Shown: positions 54,136-64,000 of the stretch, one piece after another
How positions within the stretch are numbered: the stretch's first letter is position 1
Layout: every line of letters begins with the position of its first letter
Source of the DNA: Patiria miniata
Lineage: Eukaryota > Echinodermata > Asteroidea > Valvatida > Asterinidae
Direction of reading: 5' to 3'
NCBI RefSeq assembly: GCF_015706575.1
Contig: NW_024037051.1
Location: 18,557,153-18,621,152 of the forward strand
DNA length: 64,000 nt
Made by a program: the position numbers and the translations under genes
Notes under the pieces: generated by a model
Databases searched by the model: none
What the model was told of the DNA's origin: nothing
What the model saw: only the letters and a program-made list of their open reading frames with translations

Positions 54136-55060
54136 GGACATGTGGCATGATTTGTGATTCATGACTAGATCTGTTACAACCCTGCTTTTATTAATAATTT
54201 TGCACTACAGGACGGAAAACAATAACCAACTTGGTTGGAATTTCCAGAATACTCCACTTTTTATAAATATCCGAAAGGGAAAATGTCTCTTTAATAATAA
54301 TCCATACAAAAAAATAACAACATTCAACTTTGAATACAAATACACTAAACACTGAATACAAATCCTTCACTTACATATCAAAACGTCTCTCCCAAAAATT
54401 TAAGTGTGTTTAAAAAAATTAAATATTAATCAGTTTGGTGTTTATTTCTGGCTTCATCATAGAGCTATATTAAATTACTAGAGCGCTGACTCCTCATTCT
54501 TACCCGCGGAGATAATTTGAAGCCTTCCTGTGTGCAGACATTTTGAATTCATGTGAGTGTCTGTAGAACATAATGAAATTAGATGGATTTAATTGTTAAA
54601 GTGTACTCTAAATGCAATGCGCAAGAACAACATACGTACACAACTTCAGCGGGCCATCACGGTTTAAAAAACGTCATGGCAAATCTCATCTGCAGCGGAT
54701 ACGCACACGCGTTTGCATTGTTTGCGCAGAGCAAAATTAAGCGGTCATTTACTGATTGTGCGTTTCGGTTGTGGGCATATTAGCTTTGATAACACACCTG
54801 TATAGAATGCAAACGCAGATATAGCCGTACAAAAGCCATACAAAATTTCTAGTTTTCCATAGGTTTGTGCACAAACATTGATGCACCCAGCAGGCATCAC
54901 TTTGTACATCAAGTCAGTACTCTAGTACCGGGTAATTTAATATAGCTCTATGGGCTTCATCAAAACTCTGCCAAGTACAACACAAGTAATTTTGTGTTTG
55001 GCTTGTCTATTTGGCTGGACTGTTCTTCCACCAGCCTCTGTCAATTAATTTACAATGTGA

Positions 55061-55941
55061 TTAACTTTCACGCCTTGTTTTCTTTCCGCCATTTTTCTTT
55101 TTTGATTGAAATCGTGGTGGAACGTGTGTCTTGTCTCTTGAAAGCCGGGTGGAGAACACTTTATCATTAGATGACTCTGAGGAGGAGGTTGATGATGGAC
55201 CACGGTTCTCACTTGGCGAGCTGTGATTGGCTGCAGTGGACTGATGTATTTTTTGCTTTGCAGCCATCTGATTGGCTGGAGAGGATTGGCTGTTTTTCTT
55301 CCTTGACTGAGAGTTCAATGGAACATGCCTCTTTTCTCTTGGAATTGCACCCTGTGTGTGATACCTAGTAAATTCATCACTAGAAAGTTTTGAGGGGGAG
55401 GCTGATGATAAGCCGAGGGATCCATCTTGTGAGCTGTGATTGGTGGCAGGACAAGCACGTGGTTCCATGGAGGCCCTCTGATTGGACATAATAGAATCAC
55501 GTGACCTTACTGCAGACCGTCTGTCATTGGTGGAAGTTGAATACCTTGAAGTGAATGAGTTTTTTTGGCAAGAGGTACAATTGCTCTGGTTGGTTGAATA
55601 CAATTTTGCTGCTTTCCTTCCGGAAAGGCTGCTCTGATTGGCTGAGGCAGAGTGACGTGGTACTGGTGAATCGTTCTTATTGGACCAGGAATTTGACCCT
55701 GCTGGCTTACAGCTGTTCTGATTGGCTGCGGTAGAATGTCTGGACATTGCACAGTTCGGATGATTGGTCCCCTGACTTTTCCAAGCTCTTGATGTCTCCC
55801 GATTGGCGGACGTGCCGCAGTGCAAATCTGCTGACGTGGTCTGACTGGCTGGGGCGGATTTACTGGTTTTAAAATGGCTGCTTGATACTACATTCTTTTC
55901 AGAACATTTCTCATCCTTAAGTGAATCAGGTTCTGGAAAAT
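55061..55941 (-). CDS. Unrecognised gene, last exon with a 14-residue degenerate repeat
   Basis: 881 bp to a TAA stop, after acceptor TACGTTTAG. The frame is long and open, low in complexity and rich in Ser, Asn, Lys and Arg, with units such as TAANQNS, SASANQSS, PATNHSS, SPANQMAA and TAANHSS. Units recur at 42-bp spacing (ATTGG on the + strand at 55637, 55679, 55721, 55763 and 55802). The tail ends KKKNGGKKTRRES. It is probably disordered; the basic end could be a nuclear-localisation or nucleic-acid-binding region (inference). A TTTATT at 54441-54446 (AATAAA on this strand) is one possible poly(A) signal. Confidence 0.75.
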
Positions 55942-58900
55942 CTAAACGTAAAGAGAATCCAAAGATTAATAGACACATATTACACACACCAGTGGAAGAG
56001 GCAAACCACAGTTTTTCCTGAACGGCTATAGATTCTTTGCAATACTTGAACAACCCGAAACCTGTTCTACCAATTTCATTGCCACGCTTCATGGTAAGCA
56101 AAAAAGGTGCGCGCTAACTAATTAAGCAGAAACGTATTGCAAGGTTTTTGTGCATTGCCACTGTTGTTTTTGTGTCATTATTTTAGGTACATTCTTCTGT
56201 CAAGGTAAGGATGCTTATACTGACTAGTGCCCCTTTAACAAAGACATCAAAGGGGAACCTCCACCACAGGGCTGGATAGCTCAGTTGGTAGAGCACTGGA
56301 ACGGCAATCAGAAGGACGCAGGCACAAACCCCGCTATAGTCAATTTCTTTTTTAACATTAAAATAATTATAATGCACCTAGTCAGTTTTCCTGCGTGGTT
56401 TATTTGAAAACAATTATAATGTATTCTGCTGTATTAACCCGTTACAAAAATTCTGGATGAGAGATTAAAGAAACGGTAGGCAATTAGAGATTAACCCTGT
56501 TATTTAAACTGTCACAGACAGTCAAAATTCACTTCCACTTCCCCTGCTATACTTTTAACAAAGGCTAGTCACCAGCAGTCAGATCAAATGTCAAGCAAGC
56601 ACTGTTACTAGTCAAACTGAGTCAACAGACAAAGCAGGCAAGTTGTGGCCACAGCTGTTTTATCACTCACCCAGAGTCAAAGCATAGCTGTATCAGAAGA
56701 GGGAGGGGTATAATCTAAGTAACTTTGCCCACCCCCACCCCTTTCCCCAGTCTTACCTGGTTTGTGGTCTGTGCTGTCCACAGCCAGCCACTCCTGTTCA
56801 GGGAAGATAAAGGGGTTGATTCCCCCGGCTCCCTTGACCAGCGTGGTTGGGACGTGGGCCGGCCCGGGCTCTTTGAAGTAGCAGTCGGGCAGGTCGCCAT
56901 TGTCACAGAGCTGCAAGTCGCAGTCTTCCGCCTTGTCCCATTCAGGTTCACTGCTGTCTTCTGATTGGACGTCCTTTACGCCAGCAACAGCTTAAAACAA
57001 ACACACAGAATTTCAGCATGGAGTACTTACAGGATTACCCCCAAAAAATGCAACCCTGAAACATTTGCCCTTTTTCAAAAATGTGATGTGATTTTTTTCA
57101 TGTTTTGGGTTGCTGAGAAAATGCCAATGATGTAAAAGAAGTGATTTTTCATCCTTTCCAATGGTGCTTCAAACAGTGACACATGTTACTTGTAAGCCCA
57201 TTTTGCATTGTCTTTCATTTGCGCAATTTCTTTTACATTTTGACATATTTATGATGCTGAAAAGGTTTAAAATAAAACGAAAAATGATAAGGTACCTGTT
57301 CTGGAAAATTAAAGAGTATTTCCATCAAATTAATTTGTACTCTTGTCATATTTTGTGCTGTGTTGTTTGTAAGGATTAGGACACAATGGGTACAGTGTAA
57401 ATCCTGTGGTAATGCCATTTGGAATGGACCAAAAGGAGTTGTGTTACAAAATTGGCATTTTCTCAACAACCCAATGTGCTTTTTTTCATGATTTTTTGCA
57501 GTATTTGAAAGAAAAAACTCTCAGCTTTAATCTGATGTCCAAAACATAACAATGCACAGATCACGTTTGTGAAAAAAGGCAAGGTTCCAGAGTTGCATTT
57601 TGGGGGGGGGGGGGGGGGTTCACCCTGTAAAGGATAGAATTTGCATCAGGTTTTCCCTTCACCGACGCCTGGAGCATGAAGTATTATATAATTCATAAAT
57701 ACACATGTACCAAAGACAGTTTACCCACTCCCATTGGTCGAGAACCCATCAGGTTGGTGGATTAAACAGAAATTCTTAAATTGCAACTTGGGATTTATTC
57801 CAAATGCGCCACATTTGGGGACACCCAACCAATTTTGCGCCCAATTTCCGGACGCCACCGTTATGGAATTTTTTACTAAATTTCATGACACTGAAATTGT
57901 TCACAAAAGTTCAACAGCAAGCATTATTCAGGTAAAAGTACCAGTATTTAACATAGAATTTGAAGTTTGTCAACCAAGAAGTTTGGCAACACTGCATGAG
58001 GAAAGTCGGGGAAATGTCAAAGTGCACGACGTTAGGGGACTCCACTAAACTATGTACATGCAGATCAACTTACCACTCGGCTGTGACTCACAACTTCGCC
58101 AACCAAAAACATCAGCCTCCTCGAATCCTTGAGTTTTGTTGCCATTTTCATCACAGGACTTTCCAATCACGTTGTTCGCATCACGGGAAAGCATCGCGTC
58201 CCACGTTTCAGGTGGACCGATCTGCAACAGGTTGTCTGGGACCTGCCATCGGTTGTCGCACAGGTCGGCCAATGAGAAGAAGCACGGCGGCAAGACGTTG
58301 GCCACGCGCAGAATGAAATGGCGCCCTCTAGCATCCGTCAGGTGGTAGTACTTGGCAAACGGCATGTGCGACTTGATGCGCACTTTGTACTGTGGAAGAA
58401 ACAACATTTTTTTTATAAAACTGAAAATCATATTGAGTTGATTCTCATACTGGGTTCAAGTAATGAAAGTCCCGTTACAAAAAGCCAGTTCGATCAGAGG
58501 TTTTGTTTCTCGTTAACAAAATAACCAAATGTCACACATACAAAATATTTGGAAGCAAAGTAAAAATTCTCAATGATGGGGAACTAAAGTTCATTTTAAA
58601 TCAATGAGGAAATCTCGCCGACAAATTGACAAGACCTGGATTTGAACCTGCAACCACTGGATCACCATACTAGCACTCTGGCAACCGAGCTACCTATCTC
58701 TATGTTGGTGATTTTCCAAATTGTTGAAGTGCTTGTTCACTGGCATGCCAGCTTGATAGCTCCATGACTGAGCATCAGTGCAGCGTTACCGACGTCTTCA
58801 ATAGATCCTAATCCAACTCCAGTCAGTTTATTTTACACACAAAAGAGCTGTACCTCTCTGGAGCCGTCCTGCTCAAGTTTCATGGCCCCGATCGTAGCCG

Positions 58901-61900
58901 TGATACGCCCTGCCGCGCCGGTCTTCATGTCCATGTCTCGTAGCTCCTGCCGGAAATGCTGGGGGGACCCGCAGGACTTGAACAGGTTGATGAGGGACCA
59001 CCAGTTGTAACCGTGTTTCAGGAGCTGCCTGACGGTCATCTTGCGCTGCATGCCTACGATGCTGGCTGGTATATTCTCTGGTGACATACCAAAAACATTA
59101 AAGCTATAGTCCATCATTTGCAGCTATCCGAAAAGTAACTGGCGTAATTATTGTTGAAAAACATACTTAGTTGAAAGATAGTAAGGGGACTAAACTCCCT
59201 GTGAAATTAATCTTTCTGACAAGCTGTCATTTTGAAGTAATCAACGAAGGAAGGCATTTCCAACGGTGATTCTTAAGAAGCACCGTAGGAAAATTTAAAT
59301 TAGTAGTTCGTTTTGTTATTCAGCGCAGTGCGCACAAGTATTGGAACGACGCACACGCGCGCGCGGTTGTTGTAATTTGTCGGATCAGTGCGCGACGTCG
59401 CGTATAGCTGCAATGCAAAACAATTCAAAACATGATTCAGTAACTTTTGATTTGAAATTGAGATCTTAGAATGCTGTTTTTCTCGGAATGTACAGCTGAA
59501 GCTTAGCTGAAACTTCATCAGGTTAGTTGTTCAGTATCCTTCATTAGATTTTGAACTCTTTTGTTGCTTCAAACGAACAAAATGCACAAATTACAAATGA
59601 TGGACTGTAGCTTTAAAGATCAAGTCCAATGATGGCTGGAAACGTAAAATGAATTCTGCACTTTTTTTGTTTACGACATAACAATGTTGGTGTCCTTGAG
59701 CAGAGCATTTTACCATGATTACCATCTGGCTCTCTCTACCGTGAAAATATTTATTTTTTTTTTATTTTTTTTTTACAGCATAATGATGTGGGTGTCTTTG
59801 GGCTAGACATTTTACCATGATCCAACCCTACCTGGAGAATAATCATTAAAGACTGATTCTAAAGAATTTTGGACCTCAATTTTGGACACCCACAAGTAGT
59901 CATTGTAAGCAATCACACAATTCTTTTCTTTTTAACACTGACACTATTTTCTGTGCATCTTGCCCAAATTCCTGATTGCTCTAACAATCAAAAAACCATC
60001 AGATAACAATTGAGCCAATTTGAAATATCAATATAATGTGATGCGATCAAGCTAAATGAGTTGCTTGTCGACCCTGTGAATTTTTTTTTTTACAGATTTG
60101 AAAAGAGCCTAATCTCAGCATTACTACTGTGAAAACCGCATGCTGGTACCATCTTTAGTTAAAAACAATTAAGGAATTCTGAAGACCAACAGATGTGATG
60201 AAGTGATGTGATGAAGTGGCCCTATTTTGGCCTGTATCTCCAAATGAAAGTTCCCGACAATCAGCTCATTTAGTTTGATCGCACCACATATGTTCTCAAG
60301 TCATTTACTAGTTATTCCTCGATGCTAAAGATATTATTATTCTTATTCATGGTTTATCTATTTCATTTAAAAGACACATGGCAGCCCGAAGGCTGAAATA
60401 TGGTCATTTTACAATAGTTAAAAACATTAAAGTTAAAACAAAATCGACAATGACCAATGATCCTAAAAGCTAAAATCAGACTGGTATATAAATAGATGCA
60501 CATAAAACACTAGAAAATGTACTTTACAATATATTAAGGGAGTGTGTGGGGGGGGGGGGGAGGTATGGAATGCTGACCAGGAAATGGGTTTGGCTGGGAG
60601 AATGTTAAGAGGGATGGTATTAGGATATTGAAGTGAATAAGATATTTTGGTAAAAATATACATATGTAAAGGACTGCAATCATAAGCACTACTACCTTGC
60701 AGTTCCCACTTGTCTTCTTGGTAGAGTTTTTCTCCTTCATAAAACTCAATCCTGGGGGAGAAATATAACAGAAGACGACTATAATTGCACATATCTAGAA
60801 GAACTCAGAAAGCTTGATGAGTTACCGTGAGACAACGCATGCATGCTCTCCACAGGTTTAAAAACACCTCGTCTATCTTGAAACAGACTCACAACATAGA
60901 CGAAGACAAAGCTGGCATTTTAAATAGTAGTAGTCGCATATTATACAAATATTGAGTGGCTCAGAGTGAAATGGGAGGAATATTATCACAATGATATTCC
61001 TTCCATTTCACAATTTAAAGCCACTCAAACCGTATGTTTGAAATGATTGATTCTTCAAAATCACAACTTTAAACATTTTAAAGATGGCGTCGGCACGTTA
61101 AACAGATAAGGCCAAAAAAAAAGTCTCCGGTTTCTGGTATGGAGCTTGCCCAAAAAGTGGTGCGGCGACGCAGCTTTTTTTGTTTTTTTACCTGATTTTT
61201 TTTGCTTTAAATCATTGAAATGTCGGCTGATGACTGCAAATGGTGCCCGACTAAACTTTTGTGCAAATAGATGGGAGTCCAGAGAGGCCACATAAAGCTT
61301 ATTCTCGACCATAATCCAATCTAACAACACGTTAAAATTGTGCAGCAGCAGGATTCCAGTCAAACCAGTGAGTTTGGCGGTTTTGAGACATCATCTTTCA
61401 TTGAAAAAAAAACTTTTTCATTTTGCCGACCCGCATGGCTACGGCGACGCACGCACATACCAGAAACCGGAGACTTTTTTTTTTTGGCCTAAACTGCAGC
61501 CTAATTATAATGTGCCATATTTTGACACATTTAAATTACAAAATTCCAGGGGTTGAGATCGCGTAAGGCATGATGGGAAACAACATGGCGCAGCAAGATC
61601 TCATACCCATGGGAACGAGGTTGAAATGTCCCCACCTGGCTCCCATAGGAATGCGCACATGCAAACAAGCGTGATGTCATTATGTCTTATTGGTTTTGCC
61701 AATATCCTGCACATGGAATGCATTGGAGGCTGCTGATCAGTTGCCTGTGACATTTACTGGAGTTGTGCAGTATACATTGTGCATGCTCCCATACAGCAAT
61801 CACAGAAGGGTTTTGGAAGGTGTTGTCAAGCAATGATTAAAGGCAACGTAACCCATTTGAACTTACCACTCCTGAGTGCTGTATATTGGCACTCGGTACA

Positions 61901-62866
61901 GCAGCCAATACAAAGGACTCTGCGTGTACAGCTTCAGTACAAGAGCACCACAACTTCTAGAAAACGTCAAGCCTAAAATGAAATAATGAAATAAAACTTA
62001 AAAGTCAAAATAATGAATTGGTGAAGGCTTGGACTAAATTTCAATAATATCGTATTCTGTGCCTTTTTTTAAAACCGAGCAGTCCAGTATTGAATTCCAT
62101 AGCTTGATTTTTCCTCAATTAACTTAGCCATATGTGTGTGTAAAAGCCCTTTAATCCTCCTATGCAAACATACATTCTGTGCCAAGTTTTCCTTTCAGTC
62201 AAAATTATTAAGAGTTAATTTTCAACAGTTAAGAGCTCCCAGCCTACATAAACATGTAAGGGTGATTATGGTGATTGTAATGGTGATAGTGGTGATGATG
62301 GGTAGTAGTGGTGATAGTAATAGAGGTGATGGTCGTGATGATGGTGATCATGATAATGGTGATGATGGTGATCATGATAATGGTGATGATGGTGATCATG
62401 ATAACGGTGATGATGGTGATCATGATAACGGTGATGATGGTGATCATGATAACGGTGATGGTGGTGATGGGGATAATGGTGATGATGGTGATCATGATAA
62501 TGGTGATGATGGTGATCATGATAATGGTGATGATGGTGATCATGATAATGGCGATGATGGTGATAATGATGATCGATGGTGGTAAAATGGGGATAGTCAA
62601 ACAAATAAAGTGGTGATAATGATATTGGTGATCACATGGTGGTGATAATGGTAATAACACTGATGTGGTGATGGCAATAAAAACAAAGGTGATTTTATGA
62701 CAACAACGGTCCAATCATTCAAAAGGAAATGGAGGAGGGGGGGGGAAACTGTCGTGGCTCACAACACACCTGCCTCGTCAAACTGTGCAGGGAACCAGTC
62801 ATTGAGAAGTGAACCAAGACCCAGGGATCGCGATTCAACGAGCCACGGATGCCTAGCCTCTTTATA
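55061..62866 (-). CDS. Unrecognised multi-exon gene, at least 637 codons, 5' end not found
   Basis: Seven exons on the - strand: 62866-62770, 61972-61867, 60751-60696, 59077-58854, 58389-58074, 56990-56757, 55941-55061. All introns are GT-AG and the phases agree; the 1914 bp are divisible by 3 and end in TAA. The first visible exon opens after a good acceptor, so at least one upstream exon is missing. I do not recognise the product. Its folded part (about residues 1-290) is rich in aromatic residues, for example LVLKLYTQSPLYWLLYR, HGYNWWSLINLFKSCG, KYYHLTDARGRHFILRVA and PPETWDAML. An acidic linker follows (SEDSSEPEWDKAEDCD), then a Ser/Asn-rich basic tail of about 290 residues ending KKTRRES. 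No signal peptide or membrane segment is evident. The GLT-then-LYTQSPLY stretch faintly recalls ADP-ribosyltransferase folds, but no catalytic Glu motif was found. The gene model is much firmer than any function. Confidence 0.75.
56273..56345 (+). pseudogene. tRNA-like relic (SINE head or tRNA pseudogene)
   Basis: GGATAGCTCAGTTGGTAGAG is a good A-box/D-arm, followed by an anticodon-arm-like CTGGA...TCAGA. The B box is degraded (GGCACAAACCCC instead of GGTTCGAATCC), so it is not a working tRNA. Confidence 0.6.
56490..56588. repeat. Dispersed repeat, paired with 13288-13391
   Basis: CACAGACAGTCAAAATTCAC through GCTAGTCACCAGCAGTCAG is near-identical to the first copy. It lies in the intron between the last two exons of the unrecognised gene. 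Confidence 0.7.
56757..56990 (-). CDS. Unrecognised gene, exon 6 of those visible
   Basis: 234 bp between GTTTTAAG and GTAAGA. Encodes an acidic segment (SEDSSEPEWDKAEDCD), LPDCYFKEPGPAHVPTTL and GGINPFIFPEQEWLAVDS. Confidence 0.8.
58074..58389 (-). CDS. Unrecognised gene, exon 5 of those visible
   Basis: 316 bp between CTTCCACAG and GTAAGT. Encodes YKVRIKSHMPFAKYYHLTD, FILRVANVLPPCFFSLADLC, PPETWDAML and a polar end. It looks like part of a globular domain. Confidence 0.8.
58640..58710 (-). pseudogene. tRNA-like relic on the - strand
   Basis: Read on the - strand: AGATAGGTAGCTCGGTTGCC (A box), then GCAGGTTCAAATCCAGGTC (good B box). The anticodon stem is imperfect. Probably the head of a decayed SINE, in an intron. 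Confidence 0.55.
58854..59077 (-). CDS. Unrecognised gene, exon 4 of those visible
   Basis: 224 bp. Encodes ENIPASIVGMQRKMTVRQLL, HGYNWWSLINLFKSCG and GAAGRITATIGAMKLEQDG. The donor is GAG|GTACAG. A family-B repeat (59102-59612) ends 24 bases upstream of its first base. Confidence 0.8.
59102..59612. mobile_element. TTAA family B, copy 4, beside a splice site
   Basis: TTAA on both sides of AGCTATAGTCCATCATTTGC...ATGGACTGTAGCT. 511 bp, near-identical to 18598-19098. Its left end lies 24 bases upstream of exon 58854-59077 of the unrecognised gene. Confidence 0.87.
60037..60288. mobile_element. Family F inverted-repeat element, copy 2
   Basis: TGTGATGCGATCAAGCTAAA mirrors TTTAGTTTGATCGCACCACA. 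It shares AAAACCGCATGCTG and GGCCCTATTTTGGCCTG with 16740-16980. Confidence 0.75.
60696..60751 (-). CDS. Unrecognised gene, exon 3 of those visible
   Basis: 56-bp exon between CTCCCCCAG and GTAGTA, encoding IEFYEGEKLYQEDKWELQ. It is short, but both splice phases fit. Confidence 0.7.
61110..61489. mobile_element. Harbinger-like MITE (family D), full-length copy
   Basis: The left GGCCAAAAAAAAAGTCTCCG and GTTTCTGGTATG mirror the right CATACCAGAAACCGGAGAC and TTTTTTGGCC. TAA flanks both sides (61107-61109, 61490-61492). 380 bp; frames across it are not genes. Intronic. Confidence 0.82.
61867..61972 (-). CDS. Unrecognised gene, exon 2 of those visible
   Basis: 106 bp between CATTTTAG and GTAAGT. 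Encodes GLTFSRSCGALVLKLYTQ then SPLYWLLYRVPIYSTQEW. The frame was chosen because it alone is open and joins both neighbours. Confidence 0.7.
62337..62565. repeat. 24-bp GATGGTGATCATGATAATGG minisatellite
   Basis: About nine units with few variants (AATGGT/AACGGT), surrounded by looser GGTGAT repeats from about 62260 to 62670. Because the unit is a multiple of 3 and lacks stops, several frames are open through it; none is a believable gene. It lies in an intron of the unrecognised gene. Confidence 0.92.
62770..62866 (-). CDS. Unrecognised gene, first visible exon
   Basis: 97 bp between TTCTTCACAG and GTGTGT, encoding YKEARHPWLVESRSLGLG then LLNDWFPAQFDEA. Phase 0 at the start, one base left at the end, which joins to exon 61972-61867. 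Confidence 0.7.
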
Positions 62867-64000
62867 CTGTGAAGAATCGGACAAAGTATAGAAGACAACA
62901 CCAATCCGATAAGAAACCACATACTCACATGCAATTCGCATTCACAATTGTAGCTTGCATGCATTTTGACAACCCTACTGGGTGTTACTGGGTTTGATTT
63001 TGCATTCAATAGGGGTTGTTGAACAATAGAGGACAATAGGGTCCACAAAGGACCGATCCAGTAAGCACCGCCCCATGGTATTCTGACCAATCACAGCCGT
63101 TATTTATGTCCGACATGCGTGCACAAAAGTTCAACATGAGTGCACGCGCATATGATGCGCGTGGCAGGAAAGTGCAGTGTGGCATTGGAGAGGAGCACGT
63201 GTTAATTTGCCCACGTGCGCAGTGGGAGGGGCTTACTGGATCGGTCCATTCTGACCATTCAGCGTGCGCTTTCTATATCAGGTCACCGTCTCTTCATATA
63301 TATTTATCAATAAAACCTGGACACGGCATCTTTTATTCTTTTTTACGCTGTGAATTGAGCAAAAAAGTCTGCGGTTACGCGCTAGCTGTAACGATATATG
63401 TTACGCAATACGCCAAGCAATAATAGAGCTGGCCAATCACAGTCGTGTCTACGTTTTGTAGATCTATGCGGGCGCGCCCAGCCATTGTATTTCAAAAACA
63501 CTGCAATCACAATCTTAGTCTAGATTTAGGAATGAAATGATTTAGTAAAGTCGACTCTGATTGGCTGGCGCGTGGCGTCAACTTTGCATTCTTAGATATC
63601 AGATGTTGGATTGGATATAGGGCTCCGTGGACAACGGGTGATACTCAGACTAGCTTGAGGTATGAGGTCCCCCCCAAAAATGAGGCCCACCTGCCTACCT
63701 CCTACTGACACCACTGCTTCAGTGATGGTTTCTAAGCTTGCTTGGAAAAATGGAGAAGTGCTTGCTCAGGGGGAAAATGAGCAACAAAGGCCAAGTTCGC
63801 GCAAGGACTATGGTTGACCAATGGTTAACTAACGTTTGCCCGAACTCTGTCTAGTCAACGGTGGTTGACTACGCTAGTCGACTATTTGGAACCAGCCTAC
63901 TGGGGTTGGTTGCTTTGCTGGTAACCAATAGCCGCGCGCATTCATAACGCTAGCAGAGAGCCAGGATCCAGAAGTTTTGCGATGACATTTTGACCAGCGT
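62867..64000. other. Right edge: no gene recognised
   Basis: Presumed intron or 5' flank of the unrecognised gene. One inverted-repeat element is listed separately. The upstream exons or promoter of the gene were not found. Confidence 0.5.
63048..63246. mobile_element. ~200-bp inverted-repeat element, GGACCGATCCAGTAAGC termini
   Basis: The left GGACCGATCCAGTAAGC and CCGCCCC mirror the right GGAGGGGCTTACTGGATCGG and TCC. The core is GC-rich with GCGCGTGGC and CACGTG words. No clear target duplication. Confidence 0.65.

Larger units (their letters stand above)
50084..55060. other. Intergenic region between the GLUT start and the unrecognised gene
   Basis: No coding exon found. It is GC-rich near 50140-50300, then AT-rich with poly-T tracts. 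It holds the 332-bp tandem duplication, the Mutator-like element and the satellite listed separately. 54180-55060 shows no structure I can name. Confidence 0.55.

Noticed and set aside
56273..56345. Functional tRNA gene
   Set aside because: The A box is good, but the B box and the acceptor pairing are degraded. Treated as a relic.
62136..62714. Asp/Gly-rich and His-rich proteins read from the GATGGTGAT repeat
   Set aside because: A 24-bp repeat without stops opens several frames on both strands at once. There is no independent evidence of coding.
1..64000. CRISPR array, operons, phage or bacterial features
   Set aside because: Spliced GLUT genes, SINEs and LINEs show animal nuclear DNA. The tandem arrays lack unique spacers of constant length.

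Overview
The window is AT-rich animal nuclear DNA with split genes (GT-AG introns), class I SLC2A/GLUT sugar-transporter paralogs, many short inverted-repeat transposons, tRNA-derived SINEs and decayed non-LTR retrotransposons. The repeat style, including very frequent short palindromes TACATGTA and TACCGGTA, suggests a marine invertebrate, perhaps an echinoderm, hemichordate or lancelet. The phylum is an inference; the genes alone do not fix it.

Layout. (1) 393-8654, + strand: the 3' half (7 exons, about 263 codons) of a GLUT-family transporter; its N-terminal exons lie left of the window. (2) 8655-19485: about 10.8 kb of intergenic DNA with repeats. (3) 19486-50083, - strand: a complete GLUT-family gene, 12 coding exons and 532 residues, convergent with the first. 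Four internal exons (111, 102, 76 and 128 bp) have the same lengths and phases in both genes, so they are tail-to-tail paralogs. They differ in sugar-site residues and in one intron. The 10.4-kb intron 2 and 5.9-kb intron 1 are largely made of transposon copies. (4) 50084-55060: intergenic, GC-rich near the GLUT start, then a 332-bp tandem duplication, a Mutator-like inverted-repeat element and a TTGTCATGGC satellite. (5) 55061-62866, - strand: a 7-exon in-frame gene (637 codons plus stop, 5' end not found) that I do not recognise; its last exon carries a degenerate 42-bp repeat. (6) 62867-64000: no gene seen; a short inverted-repeat element.

The main discovery content is the mobile DNA. At least two non-autonomous families sit between TTAA sites: family A has nine copies of about 0.5 kb with a nested central palindrome, and family B has four copies plus a fragment. 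Others are a 2-kb element with eight copies of GGTAACGGAAGGAC inserted inside a family-B copy, a 1.07-kb element with TTCGTCACTTCGTCA subterminal repeats, a Harbinger-like family with TWA duplications, an element with a 9-bp duplication, several hairpin elements, and a hammerhead-ribozyme-like motif inside one of them. Two TTAA elements end within 25 bases of 3' splice sites. No CRISPR, operon, rRNA or intact tRNA was seen.

Exon boundaries were read by eye from splice sites, frame continuity and protein similarity. Repeat boundaries are exact only where terminal repeats and target duplications are stated.
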